Assembly: GCA_037043235.1 (NCBI GenBank)
Contig: JAWRVZ010000103.1
Location: 249,501-313,500 of the forward strand
Source of the DNA: Rhodeus uyekii
Lineage: Eukaryota; Chordata; Actinopteri; Cypriniformes; Acheilognathidae
Direction: 5' to 3'
DNA length: 64,000 bases
Of this stretch, positions 9,877 through 19,873 are shown in pieces (within the stretch, counting starts at the first letter, position 1; each line of letters opens with the position of its first letter). The notes under the pieces were generated by a model. It saw nothing but the letters and a program-made list of their open reading frames with translations. It was not told the origin of the DNA and did not search any database. A program made the translations under genes and the position numbers.

Positions 9877-10600
9877 TCCAAAGAAGGATGGAAGCTTACG
9901 TCTTATCTTAGACAAATCAGGTCCGAGGACTGGTCTCAAGGACGCATATTTCCATGTCTCTATCCTTCCACAGCACCGGAAGTTTATCTATAGAAGGCTT
10001 ATACTGAGTTCTTCCGTTCGGCCTTGCTTGTCTCCTCGTACTTTCACCAAGTGGGTGGATGCAGCTCTAGCTCCACTTCCTGGGAGTTCTGGAGTGTATG
10101 CGCTCGGCCTCCGAGGGGGCCTAGCACATGGTGCTGGTCTCGCAACCGAGGTTACTAAGCCTGCTCTCCTCTCCAGAGGCCCCACCACAGGAAACCGTAT
10201 ATCCCTATCGGCTGTGTCCTGGGGGACAGCTTGGCTTCAGGGCTCTCTCCTCCCCAGAGGTTTATGTGGTGGCTCTGCTTACCACATACCTCCGGGTTAC
10301 TCACCCTCGGTTACGGTTTGCTCCGTAGCTTCCGTATCTTGATCTACATCAATGACTGGCTCATTCTGGCCCAGTCTCGGGAGATTGCGGTGCGACATCG
10401 AGATGTCATTCTCGCACACATGAAGGAGCTCGGGCTGAGACTGAACGCCGAGAGGAGTGTTCTCTTGCCGAGGCAGAGCACTACGTTCCTCGGTGTTGTA
10501 CGGGACTTTGTGTCAATGTTAGCACGGTTTCCCCCGTGCGTATTACCTCTATCCCGTCCACAGTCAATGAGGCTTGAGGCTAGAGCCAGCCACTGACGGT
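9480..10600 (+). pseudogene. pol: DIRS reverse transcriptase (copy B)
   Basis: The leader PPLRRVLEH (about 9510) and RT start (QALVMEQEVDSLLRKEAIEY, 9767-9826) lie in one frame and continue through PKKDGS and LKDAYFHVSILPQHRKF. The palm is then interrupted by about 240 foreign bases (10084-10320). The catalytic box reads YIND at 10345-10356 instead of YIDD, so the first of the paired aspartates is replaced by Asn. After that HMKELGLRLNAERSVLLP is recognisable. The enzyme is dead through the insertion, the Asn substitution and frameshifts. Confidence 0.8.
10084..10320 (+). repeat. Recombinase-like segment inserted in RT of copy B
   Basis: Sits between the RT palm (DAALAPL) and the YIND box, where copies A and C have no such sequence. 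Its wording (ATEVTKPALLSRGPTT in translation) resembles the start of the recombinase region in the same copy (11490-11570) and in copies C and D. It is therefore DIRS-derived DNA in the wrong place. Confidence 0.55.
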
Positions 10601-10771
10601 CAGACACTTCTAGGAAGTGTTAAGTTTCGCAGCGGCAGTACCCAGTGCTATTCCACTAGGTCTGCGCCATATGTTACTATTATAGTGGCTCAAAACCAGG
10701 GGGTTTTCCTTGAAGGCCAACCCTTCCCGCCTGATCAAGGTCTCAAGGTGATGCCTGCAGGTCTTGCATGA

Positions 10772-11110
10772 GTGGAAAAAAGCCTGATTTTTTCCCCCCG
10801 AAGGCCCGTACTTGGATCACTCTGTCACCGCGTGATGCTGTTGACAGATGCCTCCTGCTCGGGTTGGGGGGTGGCCCTGAGGGGCCGCTCAACTCAGGGT
10901 CTGTGGAACAGACACCAACTCTCCTGGCACATAGAATGCGCCGGAAGTGTGGGCTGTCTGGTTAGCGCTTCAAGCTTTTCTCGCAGACCTCCTGTGGACC
11001 CAAGGGAAACTCAGCTCCCTTCAAGCAGTTTACATCCCAGGGTCCCCAAATTTGGGGGCAGACTTCCTGTCGAGACAGGGGCCGAGGCCCGGGGAATGAA
11101 GACTCCATAC
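10772..11110 (+). pseudogene. DIRS RNase H (copy B)
   Basis: LLTDASCSGWGVALRGRST around 10845-10900 is the first catalytic Asp region, and the end of the domain appears as PNLGADFLSRQGPRPGE in another frame (about 11045-11095). The middle, which should carry the Glu and second Asp, is deleted or scrambled. Not functional. Confidence 0.65.
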
Positions 11111-11479
11111 CGAGGTGTTGGAGCGGATGTGGGGGAAATCTGGCCTGTTTCTGTCTGGAGAGACTGCTCGCTGCCTGCTTTTATTCCCCCCTTTTCTCCC
11201 AGCACCTCTTGGGCTGGATGCGATACGACATGAGTAGCCGAGGCTTCTCTTGTACACCTTTACCCCAACTACTCTGCTCCCAGGGGTTCTAGAGAAAGTT
11301 CACAAGAACAGGGTCCATTTCACCTTATTTGCCCCGCATTAGCCGGGCAGGGTGTGGTTTTTGGACCTAGTATTCCTCATAGATAGCACTCCTTGGAAGT
11401 TTCCCGTCAGGAAGGACCTTCTGTCTTAGGCTCAAGGCAGGATCCTTTATCCTTGCCCGGAACTGTGGAACCTGTGGGT

Positions 11480-12420
11480 CTGGCCTCTGAGAGGGCCCGA
11501 CTAATAGATTTAGGTCTCTCGACTGACGTCGTTGAGACCATTCTCCACTCTTGAGCCCTGTCCACGAGGAAACTTTACGCCCGGAAGTGGGAAACCTTCT
11601 CTTCCTGGTGCAGCGACAAACATTTAGACTCAGTGACCTGCCAAGCTGGTATCATTCTGGAATTTCTACAAGAAAGATTCGCTGCCGGGCTGTCGTGCTG
11701 AAAGGTGTACGTGGCTGCAATTGCAGCTTACCACGTACCCTCAAGTGGTACCTCTTTGGGTCGGGACCCCCCTAGTTGTGCATTTTTTTTGTGGCACGTG
11801 AGGCTAAGGTCTGCGGTACGCTCTCGGGTGCCGCTTTGGGACCTTTCCCTGGTACTCAAGGTTCTGTCCCAGGTACCCTTTGAGCCGCTTGAGGACATCC
11901 CAAACTTCAGGCCCTCTTAGTGGCCACCTCCTGTCTGGAGTTTGCTCCCAGCCTGGCGAAAGCCTTTCTCTTTCACAGACATCCCTAAAGTGCTTTCGAG
12001 CTTTCGTCACACTATACTGCAGGCCTTATGTCCTCCACCTTTTCTCGATCATGACCAGGAGACCAAGAACAAGGTATGTCTATCCAGACACCTACGTCCG
12101 CAGAGCGGTTTCATGGCGTAGGTCAGACCAACTCTTTGTATGCTTTGGGGCTCCTAAGGGAGCTCCAGCATCAAAACCAACTCTTAGCAGGTGAATAGTC
12201 GAGACTATCTCTCTGGCTTATGATCTGGCAGGTCAGCAGTGTCCTCTAAATGTCCACGCCCACTCTACCAGGAGCATGGCAACCTCCAAAGCTGTTATCG
12301 CAGGGGCTCCCCTTGCTGACATTTGTGATGCGGCTGGCTGGTCCTCACCTTTATTATGTTCTACCAACTAGACCCTAACCCCGCTGTGGGAACTTTGGCC
12401 TTTTTGTAGTGAGCTACGTT
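11480..12420 (+). pseudogene. DIRS tyrosine recombinase (copy B)
   Basis: Frame-shifted pieces in order: an N-terminal region with TRKLYARKWETF (about 11565-11600), FLQERFAAGLSC (about 11660-11700), YVAAIAAYHVPS (11705-11740), RKSDQLFVCFGAPKGAPAS-like sequence around 12120-12175, and the catalytic HSTRSMATSKAVI (about 12259-12300) followed by DICDAAGWSS. The nucleophilic Tyr region is reduced to FYQLD-like sequence broken near 12355-12375. Tyrosine recombinases of this family join the circular DIRS DNA to the target. Several stops show that it is inactive. Confidence 0.72.
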
Positions 12421-12500
12421 AGCTTGGCCTACTCCGTACGTTGAGGCGGCGTGGGTATTTCTCGTTCCCATATGTGTTCGACGCAGTGTTGAGTGCATAG

Positions 12501-12810
12501 TGGTAGAGCTGAACAGGACAGACTTGTCAAACATCATTTTTGAAAGGAGGTTTTGAAAATACGTTTTCATTAAACTTTGCACATAGTTTAGTTTAGAGGT
12601 TTTTTTTGTGAAAAATTTAGCCGGTCATCTCTTGCCTGTGGAATGAAACAAATAAAAAATGCAAGGTCATCACTAGTACAGTGTGTTTATTAGTGAATTT
12701 TACGAACTTAGAAGTTCCTTTTGAAGTAATTCAATCTCAAGTCAGATTTTTTGCTTCATTAGTTCTTGCAATTCTATTTCACTGATTAAATTTTTTTTCT
12801 TCAACTCTAT
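12501..12810. other. No gene seen
   Basis: AT-rich spacer between the DIRS relic and the Harbinger end. Nothing recognisable. Confidence 0.5.
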
Positions 12811-13069
12811 GGGGCAGTTTCCTGGACCAAGATTAAATGAAGACAGGAGTAGGCCTTAATCAATAATAGTTAATCTCGTCTTAAAAAATGGCTTTCTGAA
12901 ACACAGATTAAGTACAGATTACTAACACCTGGACTATGCAGTCCTCAACTAAAATACACTTGATTAATTTAATACCACTTATGCAAATCAGGATTACCTG
13001 GATTGAGGTTGCCTATAAAACATGGAATGAACCAAGAAAAGGTTAAAATTGTATGCAACTGAAAAGCAA

Positions 13070-13216
13070 ATGGCAATGAAAGTTGAAAAGAGAGTGCGAT
13101 CAAATAACTTTTCTGAACATGAGAAAAGTCTTTTAAAGCAAATAGTTTCGAGACATCCTGTTATCGAAAATAAACTGCACACATCAGCTGTTGAATCAAA
13201 GAAAAGGAATGCCTGA
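13070..13216 (+). pseudogene. Harbinger Myb/SANT-like accessory protein fragment
   Basis: A 48-residue frame from ATG 13070 containing KRVRSNNFSEHEKSLLKQIV and PVIENKLHT, the beginning of the Myb/SANT-like DNA-binding protein that Harbinger elements encode beside their transposase (NAIF1-like family). In active elements it helps to import and target the transposase. A TGA at 13214-13216 replaces the Trp expected in this helix, and the rest of the domain is lost or out of frame. Confidence 0.6.
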
Positions 13217-13413
13217 ACATCTATTTGCATGAAATGAAGACTGGAGATGAAGGAGAGAGAGATGCAACAAGGCTCAAATGTCACATCAGTACATGAATCT
13301 GTGAAATAAATATTGTTTTATTAAGAAAAGATAGATGTTGTGGTGGTATCAGTAACATACCAGACCAAAAGGTTGTACACTTTTAACAAAATTTGGTTTT
13401 ATTATTTCATGTA

Positions 13414-13932
13414 TCAGATCTGAACAGAGGGTTGAAAGTTAAATAATATCTGTTTAAAGTGGCACAATACAAAAGTATCCCTGTGTGCAAGTCCTTCTCT
13501 GTGGTTTGTTGTAAATGGTGGCACATCTGGATTGTCATCCTCTTCTATTGGGGGATCTGGGCATCCCTGCTTTTTACATAGTTGTGAAGAACAGTTGTTG
13601 CAATGTTGTTGCAAGTTATCTACTTGTTTTGAATCTGAGTGTTTTCCTAAGGCACTCCAAACATGCGCTCGACCTAACCCCTTGTGCGCACATGAGCCTG
13701 ATTGTAGCGCTGTTGTTGGGTTCAAGTATGGCGTAAACAAGAAATCCTTCTGAGCATACCCACTGTCACCAAGCAAAATTCCATTATGCTCTCTTCTTTC
13801 AAATTGAGTAGACAGAGATGAGTTGAGGAAAATTCGGGAATCATGAGTTGCACCTTTCCACCGTGCAACAATGTTTGTAAACTCTAACTGGGGAGTGCAT
13901 ACATTTTGGACATTTATGGTGGTGAAAAGCAT
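13414..13932 (-). pseudogene. PIF/Harbinger DDE transposase, truncated
   Basis: 172-codon ORF resembling the HARBI1/DDE_Tnp_4 family: VARWKGATHDSRIFLNSS carries one catalytic Asp, and GILLGDSGYAQKDFLFTPYL follows the usual family wording. After NPTTALQ the sequence departs from the family, so the last catalytic Glu region is missing or scrambled. The N-terminal part, with the first Asp and helix-turn-helix, is also absent. The transposase would cut at the element ends with a 3-bp TWA target. It sits opposite in strand to the Myb-like gene, as is usual for Harbinger. Confidence 0.78.
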
Positions 13933-15180
13933 TGATCATCATTGACATAGTCGAAGTAATCCATGTATCCTCCAAATGAAATTATTCTGAAGTTAACCTG
14001 TCTCCTAGTAGGTTTAATTTGAGCCCCGATTTAGTCCTGAAGTTGCTCTAGTCTTTCTCCAGGAAATTAGCCTATTAAATTCTGGACTAGACTTAGTGTT
14101 AGACTTTTTTAAGCCAGGACAGAGAAATCACATTTCTGTTAATCTGACTTAAATTATGTTTTATTAACAAAGTTCGGGAGGAGCACGTTCAAAGGATTAA
14201 CGTAATCAACACGTCCTCAGCAATTACACCTCATCCTATCAGCATGAGAGGAAGCATGTATATATAGACATGTTTGACTCACCTACAGCTCTTGAATTTT
14301 TACAGCATGACATTTTACGGCAGCTCGACAGTTTACAGCATTTTGGCTCCGCCTTCTGGTCGCTATACTGCCGGAATCGAGCTCTACACGTTAGATTAAT
14401 TTTCCACGAAAACATCTGAACTCAGAAACGATTCTCATCCGCCTAACGCCATGCTGACTATAATATATCACCTCTAGCATTATATCACGGGTGCCAGACC
14501 AAACAAACAGGTCCCTAGCAACAAACAAGCAAACTCACATTGAGACACAAGGCCTGTTCTTGCCACCGCAAGCGAAACATCCGCATTCAGCATCTCTACT
14601 TCTGCCCATTTAATCGTTCCTGCCATTGAGAAAGAATAATAAGGCTCGTTGTGCAGCAAGCTCGAGTCTCAGGCAAGGAATGGGCTTTCCACCAGCGCCA
14701 GGCTGCCGCCGCGGGCCATCCCGGCGCTTTGATTTCAGCAACGCAAAATCACAAGCAGTTTATGCCATCCCGATACTACTGTTTTGGGAATCCACGTCTG
14801 AAATGTGATTGTTCTAAACTAACGTGCTTCTACCTCTCAACTCAAGCAGTAGCACGCACCGAAGTCAGATTGCACGCATTGCTTTCAGATCGCGCTTATT
14901 ACAGTCTGATCGTGCACTCAGCCGCCTATATAAGTGTCAAGAACTTATTGCCAACACTGCTTTAATGATTCAACTTAATCGCCTATTAAGTGGACTCACT
15001 GGAAAAGATATGCTCTTCTTATTTCAAAGTAATTCACTGACTTCACTGTCTTCAATCCTTTAAGTTAAGATAAGTCTTACAAGTCTATGATATTTGGATG
15101 ATCCCCTGCTCTGGGTTTATTCAAAGACAATAAATTTGTGACCTTTAATCAACTTAGATATTCCGAATTCCAACAGGTAA
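13933..15180. other. Unidentified repeat, LTR-like promoter and poly(A) signals
   Basis: 13970-14140 contains Harbinger-like sub-terminal sequence. From about 14170 to 15180 the sequence changes character: TATATAAG at 14927-14934 and AATAAA at 15129-15134 lie 200 bases apart, followed by a sharp change at CCAACAGGTAAG, similar to the R/U5 part of an LTR. I found no second copy in the window, so this remains a guess. Small ORFs at 14626-15063 look incidental. Confidence 0.35.
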
Positions 15181-16125
15181 GTGCGTTTAGTCATTAAATA
15201 TGCAACATGCATCTGATATAAATTCAACTCCTAGTCAATTTTATAAATTGAAAGGTTATTTACTTTATGGAAATCAGTGTATTTACAAACCATAGTGGTG
15301 TTTTGTTATTACTTGCGTATATTTAAATATAAATAACCTATAAATAACCTAAGGTCTGTAACCTAAAATAAGTCAGCTGTACCATCTCCAAATCCACACT
15401 ACCTTCAAAATGCCTCAAACCTACGCTCCCTAAATCTTCATCTCTCTCCCTTGCAAGACCAGATCTTAAAGCGTTAAGACACAGCAGCAGGCCCTCCGTA
15501 AGCCTGGGCCGTGCCCCAGATTCTGCCGCTGCCAGGTCTCGCTCTCCCTTCCGCTCAGCCGAGCAACACACTGCAGTTTTTTTCCAGCACTGCACCTCAC
15601 ATGCCAGCCTCTAGTGACACACGCCGCCCTTCAAGCGTGAGCTTGCCTCTGCCAGCGGTGCAGGCTCAGCAACGGCAGCACATACCTAACCTTTCCCTTA
15701 CGTTTGACCTGCAGCCCTACCATCCAGTTCTAGCGTGAGGCTGCCTCCGCTAGCGGCGCAGACCCAGACACTCTGTTTTATCTTCCCTTTCTACCCCTTC
15801 TGTCTGTCTCCGGGCTCCAGGTGTCAACCCAAGCATGAGGCTGCCTCCACAAGTTGCTTCGGTCCTGGCCTTTTCCACCAAATTCTCTCCACCATGCTAA
15901 ATCTCCTTTCATCCTGTTCTCTGCAATGCTCATGCCATTCCACAAACACTCCTGCCTTGAACCACACCGTTGTCAACAACACTAATCCTCACTGAAGTTA
16001 AGGATGCTGCCACCAGAGGTGGATCCATTCCCAACCAGTATATCAATATTGAGAGTTGATATTTCTCATCACCTCTAAATTTCCATTCTTTAAGCCTTCT
16101 TCTTTTCAAACCTCTCATTTTTGGA

Positions 16126-16177
16126 AGATTATACGTGGAGTGGAAGAGTTCAAGACTTTCCACTCCACATATAATCT
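16126..16177. repeat. 21-bp inverted repeat hairpin
   Basis: AGATTATACGTGGAGTGGAA (from 16126) pairs with TTCCACTCCACATATAATCT (to 16177) with one mismatch and a loop of about 10 bases. A transcript would form a stable stem. No microRNA annotation is claimed. Confidence 0.65.
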
Positions 16178-16911
16178 GCTTCACGTCGTCTCTACCCATT
16201 ACCACCGATTCATATTTCATTTCAACAACACCAAGAACCTCCAAGCCAGCTTCACCATGGCTTACCTAGGTGAAATCTACTTCTCTCTGCTGAAATCTAA
16301 TCCTCTGCTCATCAAAGGTATCTAAAGAACTCAACCCACCAGCTCAGACCCCAGACAACCAATTACGTTGGAAATCCGTATCCCCACTCTCCGCCAAGGA
16401 TTCCACCCAAATGTTGTCCGACAACTCAACACCGTGGTCGAGCCATATTGGTTTCAGTTTCCTCACATTCCATCACATCCAACCTTAATCCAAATCCATC
16501 CATATTCTGACTCGCCAGCGCTGCATGACGAAAGTAAGGTAGACGAAACCATAAAGGCCTTTATCTTCCACCAACAACAACAATCCTTCGTAGCCTACCT
16601 TCATTTAAGAGATCAGCCCAAACTCCCATCCAACCCACTCTTCACAACCAACTCCAATCACATGTTTTGTTCTAAAACTAGCAGATCTAAGCACTGGGCC
16701 GCAGGTCATCGGAAGCTTCCAGGAGTTCAGTCTCTCCAGAAATGGCTTTCACAGCCACAGAGACAACAGAAGATGAGGAAAGAGACAATCTCCATCATCC
16801 AACATGTGATAAGTTTCCAGGGGAGGTTCTCCACTACCGCAGCAGTGACACACTTCCACAGTCCCGCATGAGCTCAGTTCAAATGGAAATTATTCCACTG
16901 CCGCCTCCATT

Positions 16912-17101
16912 GCCGCAGGAGCCAGCCCTCGAATTCTCCACTGCCACAGCAGTGATGCTGCCGCAGGAGCCAGCTCTTGAGTTCTCCACTGCCGCAGCAG
17001 TGACACTCCCGCAGGAGCCAGCTCTTGAATTATCCACTGCTGCAGCGGTTACGCTCCCGCAGGGGCCAGCTCTCGAATTATTCATTCCCGCATCAATTAT
17101 G
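16912..17101. repeat. 48-bp minisatellite, about 4 units
   Basis: Units begin CTGCCGCAGGAGCCAGC and end GCAGCAGTGAC, period 48 bases (16 codons), so reading frame is preserved. On the plus strand the frame encodes repeats of LPQEPALEFSTAAAV. Confidence 0.85.
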
Positions 17102-17754
17102 TTCCCCAACACTCCCACAGGAGTCAGCCAAGGGGAAATTGTCCCACTGCCGCAGCAGTGAAACTATGTTCATTCTGGCTTTCGGTTTCCTCAGATGCCC
17201 ATAACTCATAATCACATACAGCTTTAACCAAAATTACATCCTACAAAATCTGACTTGTCAGTACTGGACGATGAAACCATTTCTTCATCAAATGAAGAAA
17301 GACCATTTCACCTACATCTTTAAATCCATCCTTTTAATTCATCTCCATCACCAATCCAACCATATCAAACCCTCCCAGCCTACCTCCATTTCAGAAACTC
17401 GCAGGCTAAACTCCCACTCTTCATAGACGATTCCAACGACTCTAACCCCATTACATGTTTTGGTTCCAGAGCTTCCTAATGCAACGCTACTCCAAACCGG
17501 ATTCCCAAAAGACCATTTATCCAGCCATTCCTTTCGCATAGGCGCAGCAACCACGAATGCACAAAAAGGCCTTTCCCAACAGCAAATACAAGCATTGGGC
17601 CGCTGATCTTCAGAAGCTTTCAAGAGCTACATCAGACCAAATAGATCGCACATCAAACAAGCTCTTCAAACTCTCATCAGCTAAGCATCAGCTCCTCTCC
17701 ACTTACAACTTCATGGCCACTGCTTTTCCATCGCCTCAGCAATGAGGCCGCAGG

Positions 17755-18180
17755 AGCCAGGTCTCTCAATTCTCCACTGCCGTAACAGCGACGCTCAGCC
17801 AGTTCTCTCTAATTATCCACTTCCGCAGCAGTGACGCTCCCACAGGAGCAAGGCCTCTCGAGTTATCCACTGCCGCAGTAGTGATGCTCCCGCAGGAGCC
17901 AGATCTCAAATTCTCCCCTGCCAGAGCAGTGACACTCCCGCAGGAGCAAGGTCTCTCGAATTCTCCACTGCCGCAGCAGTGATGCTCCCACAGGAGCAAG
18001 GTCTCTCGAATTCTCTGGTTTCCACTGTCACAGGAGCGACGTGCCTCCTGCTCCCGCAGGGGCCCAGAGGGGTTTCCACTGTCACACCAGTGACGTACCT
18101 TCTGCTCCTACAGCGACCACGGGGTTTCCACCGCCGCGGTGGCGATGTGCCTCCCTACTCCCACGGGGGGAGGAGTTTCA
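17755..18180. repeat. Second, degenerate minisatellite array
   Basis: Same core as 16912-17101 (CACTGCCGCAGCAGTGA and CTCCCGCAGGAGC) but with indels, period about 48-50 bases, decaying towards 18180. Confidence 0.75.
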
Positions 18181-18427
18181 GAGGTACCCTTATAAACTCC
18201 TTCTGGTAAAAAATTGAACAACAAGCACATCTCCAATGCTAAAGCAATACCATCTCCTTCATACTCCTCCATGCCTCAAGCCTTCTACAGCCACCAGTGA
18301 TGCTCATCTTTCTGGAAAACACAAACACCAGACTTCTTTACCAATGAGACAAGAAGCCCTCCCGAACTCGCGACTAACCCCCTCAGCTTTCACCTCGCAA
18401 TATTTTGGGGGCCATCAACACCTTCCC

Positions 18428-18903
18428 TGTCACGGTTTATGAAATCGCTGGCTTCTCTATCTGCATGTGTGTGGATGCGCGGAGCGAGTGTGGGAGGCGT
18501 GGTCACTGATCACACACACGCGCTCACTCATCCCCATCAGCTGCCGCTCATCATCATCTGACTATTTTATGCCCGCTAACCTTCCTTGTGTTGTCAGATC
18601 GTCGTCTTGTTTTCCATGGTCCTGACCCGTCTGTATCCCGTGTTTCCCGTTGTTCCTGGTTTTTCCTGTTTCCCGCTGTTCACGTCTGTCACGAGGATTA
18701 CCAGTGCACGTCTGCCACAAGGATACATCACGTCACGTCTGTCACAAGGAACCATCACATCACTTCTGCCTGCCCATTCAGTCCCTGTGCCACCCGGATC
18801 TCTCTCACAGTGGAACTATTTTCTGTTTGTTTATTTTTTGTGGAACAATAAACCTTTTGCACACTCGCACTTGCATCCCTCTCGTCTCTGCCCGGCGCTG
18901 ACA
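18428..18903 (+). repeat. 5' LTR of the Ty3 element
   Basis: 476 bp, TG...CA ends. AATAAA near 18846-18851 is the likely poly(A) signal. ORFs inside it recur in the 3' LTR and are not genes. The leader after it (GAACGATCTGACCACCAAC) leads directly to the gag ATG. I do not recognise which tRNA would prime here. Confidence 0.93.
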
Positions 18904-18922
18904 GAACGATCTGACCACCAAC

Positions 18923-19873
18923 ATGGATCCAGCGAGTGTGCAAGAATGGCAAAACTTTTTGGCGAGTAATGTAGCTCGTTTGGATCGCCAGGAGGAGCAG
19001 ATGACGGCCACCGGTCATGCCGTTCAAGCGTTGGTGGCGCAGGTGGCCGAGCTCACCAGCAGGATCCAACAGCTGCCTGGTCCCACTGCGCAAGACCCAC
19101 CGTCCGTTCCCCCAGCCATCAGCCTTCCCAGTGGTTCACATGAACCGCACTTACCACCTCCGGAACGTTACTCGGGTGAGCCTGACTTTTGTAGAGCTTT
19201 CTTAACCAAGTGTTCAGTTTTCTTCTCTCTCCAGCCACACACTTTTGCTACGGAACGCTCCAAGGTAGCATTAGTCATCACCTTGCTCTCAGGACGTGCG
19301 GCTCAATGGGCAACGGTGGTGTGGGAGAGTCAACACCAGTGCTGCTCCTCGTTCCAGGCCCTCTCCAAGGAAATGAGGCGGGTTTTCGATCGGTCAGCAG
19401 TCGGTCGCGAGGCGGCACGGAAACTCGCCGACCTCCATCAAGGCAACCGCTCCGTGTCAGACTATGCTATTGAGTTCCGCACCCTCGCGGCCGACTCTAA
19501 ATGGAACAAGGAGGCGCAGTGGGACAGGTTCCTGCATGGGCTGGCTGACCGCATTCAACGAGAGATCTACGCCCTGGATCTGCCTCCTAGCCTCAACGGG
19601 TTGATTGAACTGGCCCTGCGGGTGGACACACGGCTGGAGCGAGTCAAGCAGCGGGCCAGCCAACCCACAGCTCCAGGGCTTTCAGCGATTCCATCCACCA
19701 GAGCCCTCGATGCGGTCAGCCCGTCCTTCGATCACGAGCCCATGCAGGTCGGTCGAGCTCGGCTCTCCCGGGAGGAGAGGGAGCGCCGCAGGAGTCTGGG
19801 ACTATGTCTCTATTGTGGCGGGGAGGGACACTTCCTCCGCCAATGCCCAGTAAAAGCCCCCGCCCGCCAGTAA
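18923..19873 (+). CDS. gag: Ty3/gypsy Gag with zinc knuckle
   Basis: 316-codon intact ORF starting 19 bases after the LTR. It opens with a short coiled-coil-like segment (VQEWQNFLASNVARLDRQEE), then a capsid domain of the retrotransposon Gag type (about residues 80-200, with PERYSGEPDFCRAFL, GRAAQWATVVWE and ALSKEMRRVFDRS), and a single CCHC zinc knuckle near the C-terminus (CLYCGGEGHFLRQC) that binds the genomic RNA. It forms the virus-like particle. The stop TAA at 19871-19873 is in the same frame as the following protease-RT ORF. This is the only intact gene of the element. Confidence 0.9.
   Translation: MDPASVQEWQNFLASNVARLDRQEEQMTATGHAVQALVAQVAELTSRIQQLPGPTAQDPPSVPPAISLPSGSHEPHLPPPERYSGEPDFCRAFLTKCSVFFSLQPHTFATERSKVALVITLLSGRAAQWATVVWESQHQCCSSFQALSKEMRRVFDRSAVGREAARKLADLHQGNRSVSDYAIEFRTLAADSKWNKEAQWDRFLHGLADRIQREIYALDLPPSLNGLIELALRVDTRLERVKQRASQPTAPGLSAIPSTRALDAVSPSFDHEPMQVGRARLSREERERRRSLGLCLYCGGEGHFLRQCPVKAPARQ

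Larger units (their letters stand above)
7982..12500 (+). mobile_element. DIRS-type retrotransposon copy B (decayed)
   Basis: Plus-strand DIRS relic with all main parts recognisable: a left terminal repeat (about 7995-8165, with AACTCAACACTGCGTCAAACG, TGACGTCA and CCCGGAAGCGGCAGC), gag, RT, RNase H, recombinase, and an internal complementary segment near 12450-12500 (ACGCAGTGTTGAGTGC, the reverse complement of the left end). The right terminal repeat is missing. Its ends differ from those of copies A and C, indicating a separate subfamily. Confidence 0.8.
15181..18422. repeat. Unidentified repeat with internal duplication and minisatellites
   Basis: No complete gene. Two related units, starting near 16450 and 17178, repeat the same order of blocks: CAGTTTCCTCA or CGGTTTCCTCA, AGCCTACCTTCATTT or AGCCTACCTCCATTT, ACATGTTTTG, and GCCGCAGGTCATCGGAAGC or GCCGCTGATCTTCAGAAGC, each followed by a 48-bp minisatellite. 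The 167- and 139-codon ORFs here have no recognised domain. It may be the body of a non-autonomous element, into whose 3' side the Ty3 element inserted. Confidence 0.5.

Noticed and set aside
16912..17101. CRISPR-like regular array
   Set aside because: Units are contiguous with no unique spacers, in vertebrate DNA. It is a minisatellite.
18586..18969. ORF of 127 codons and its near-identical copy at 22926-23264
   Set aside because: Both lie within the two LTRs of the Ty3 element. The duplication explains their similarity and no domain is present.
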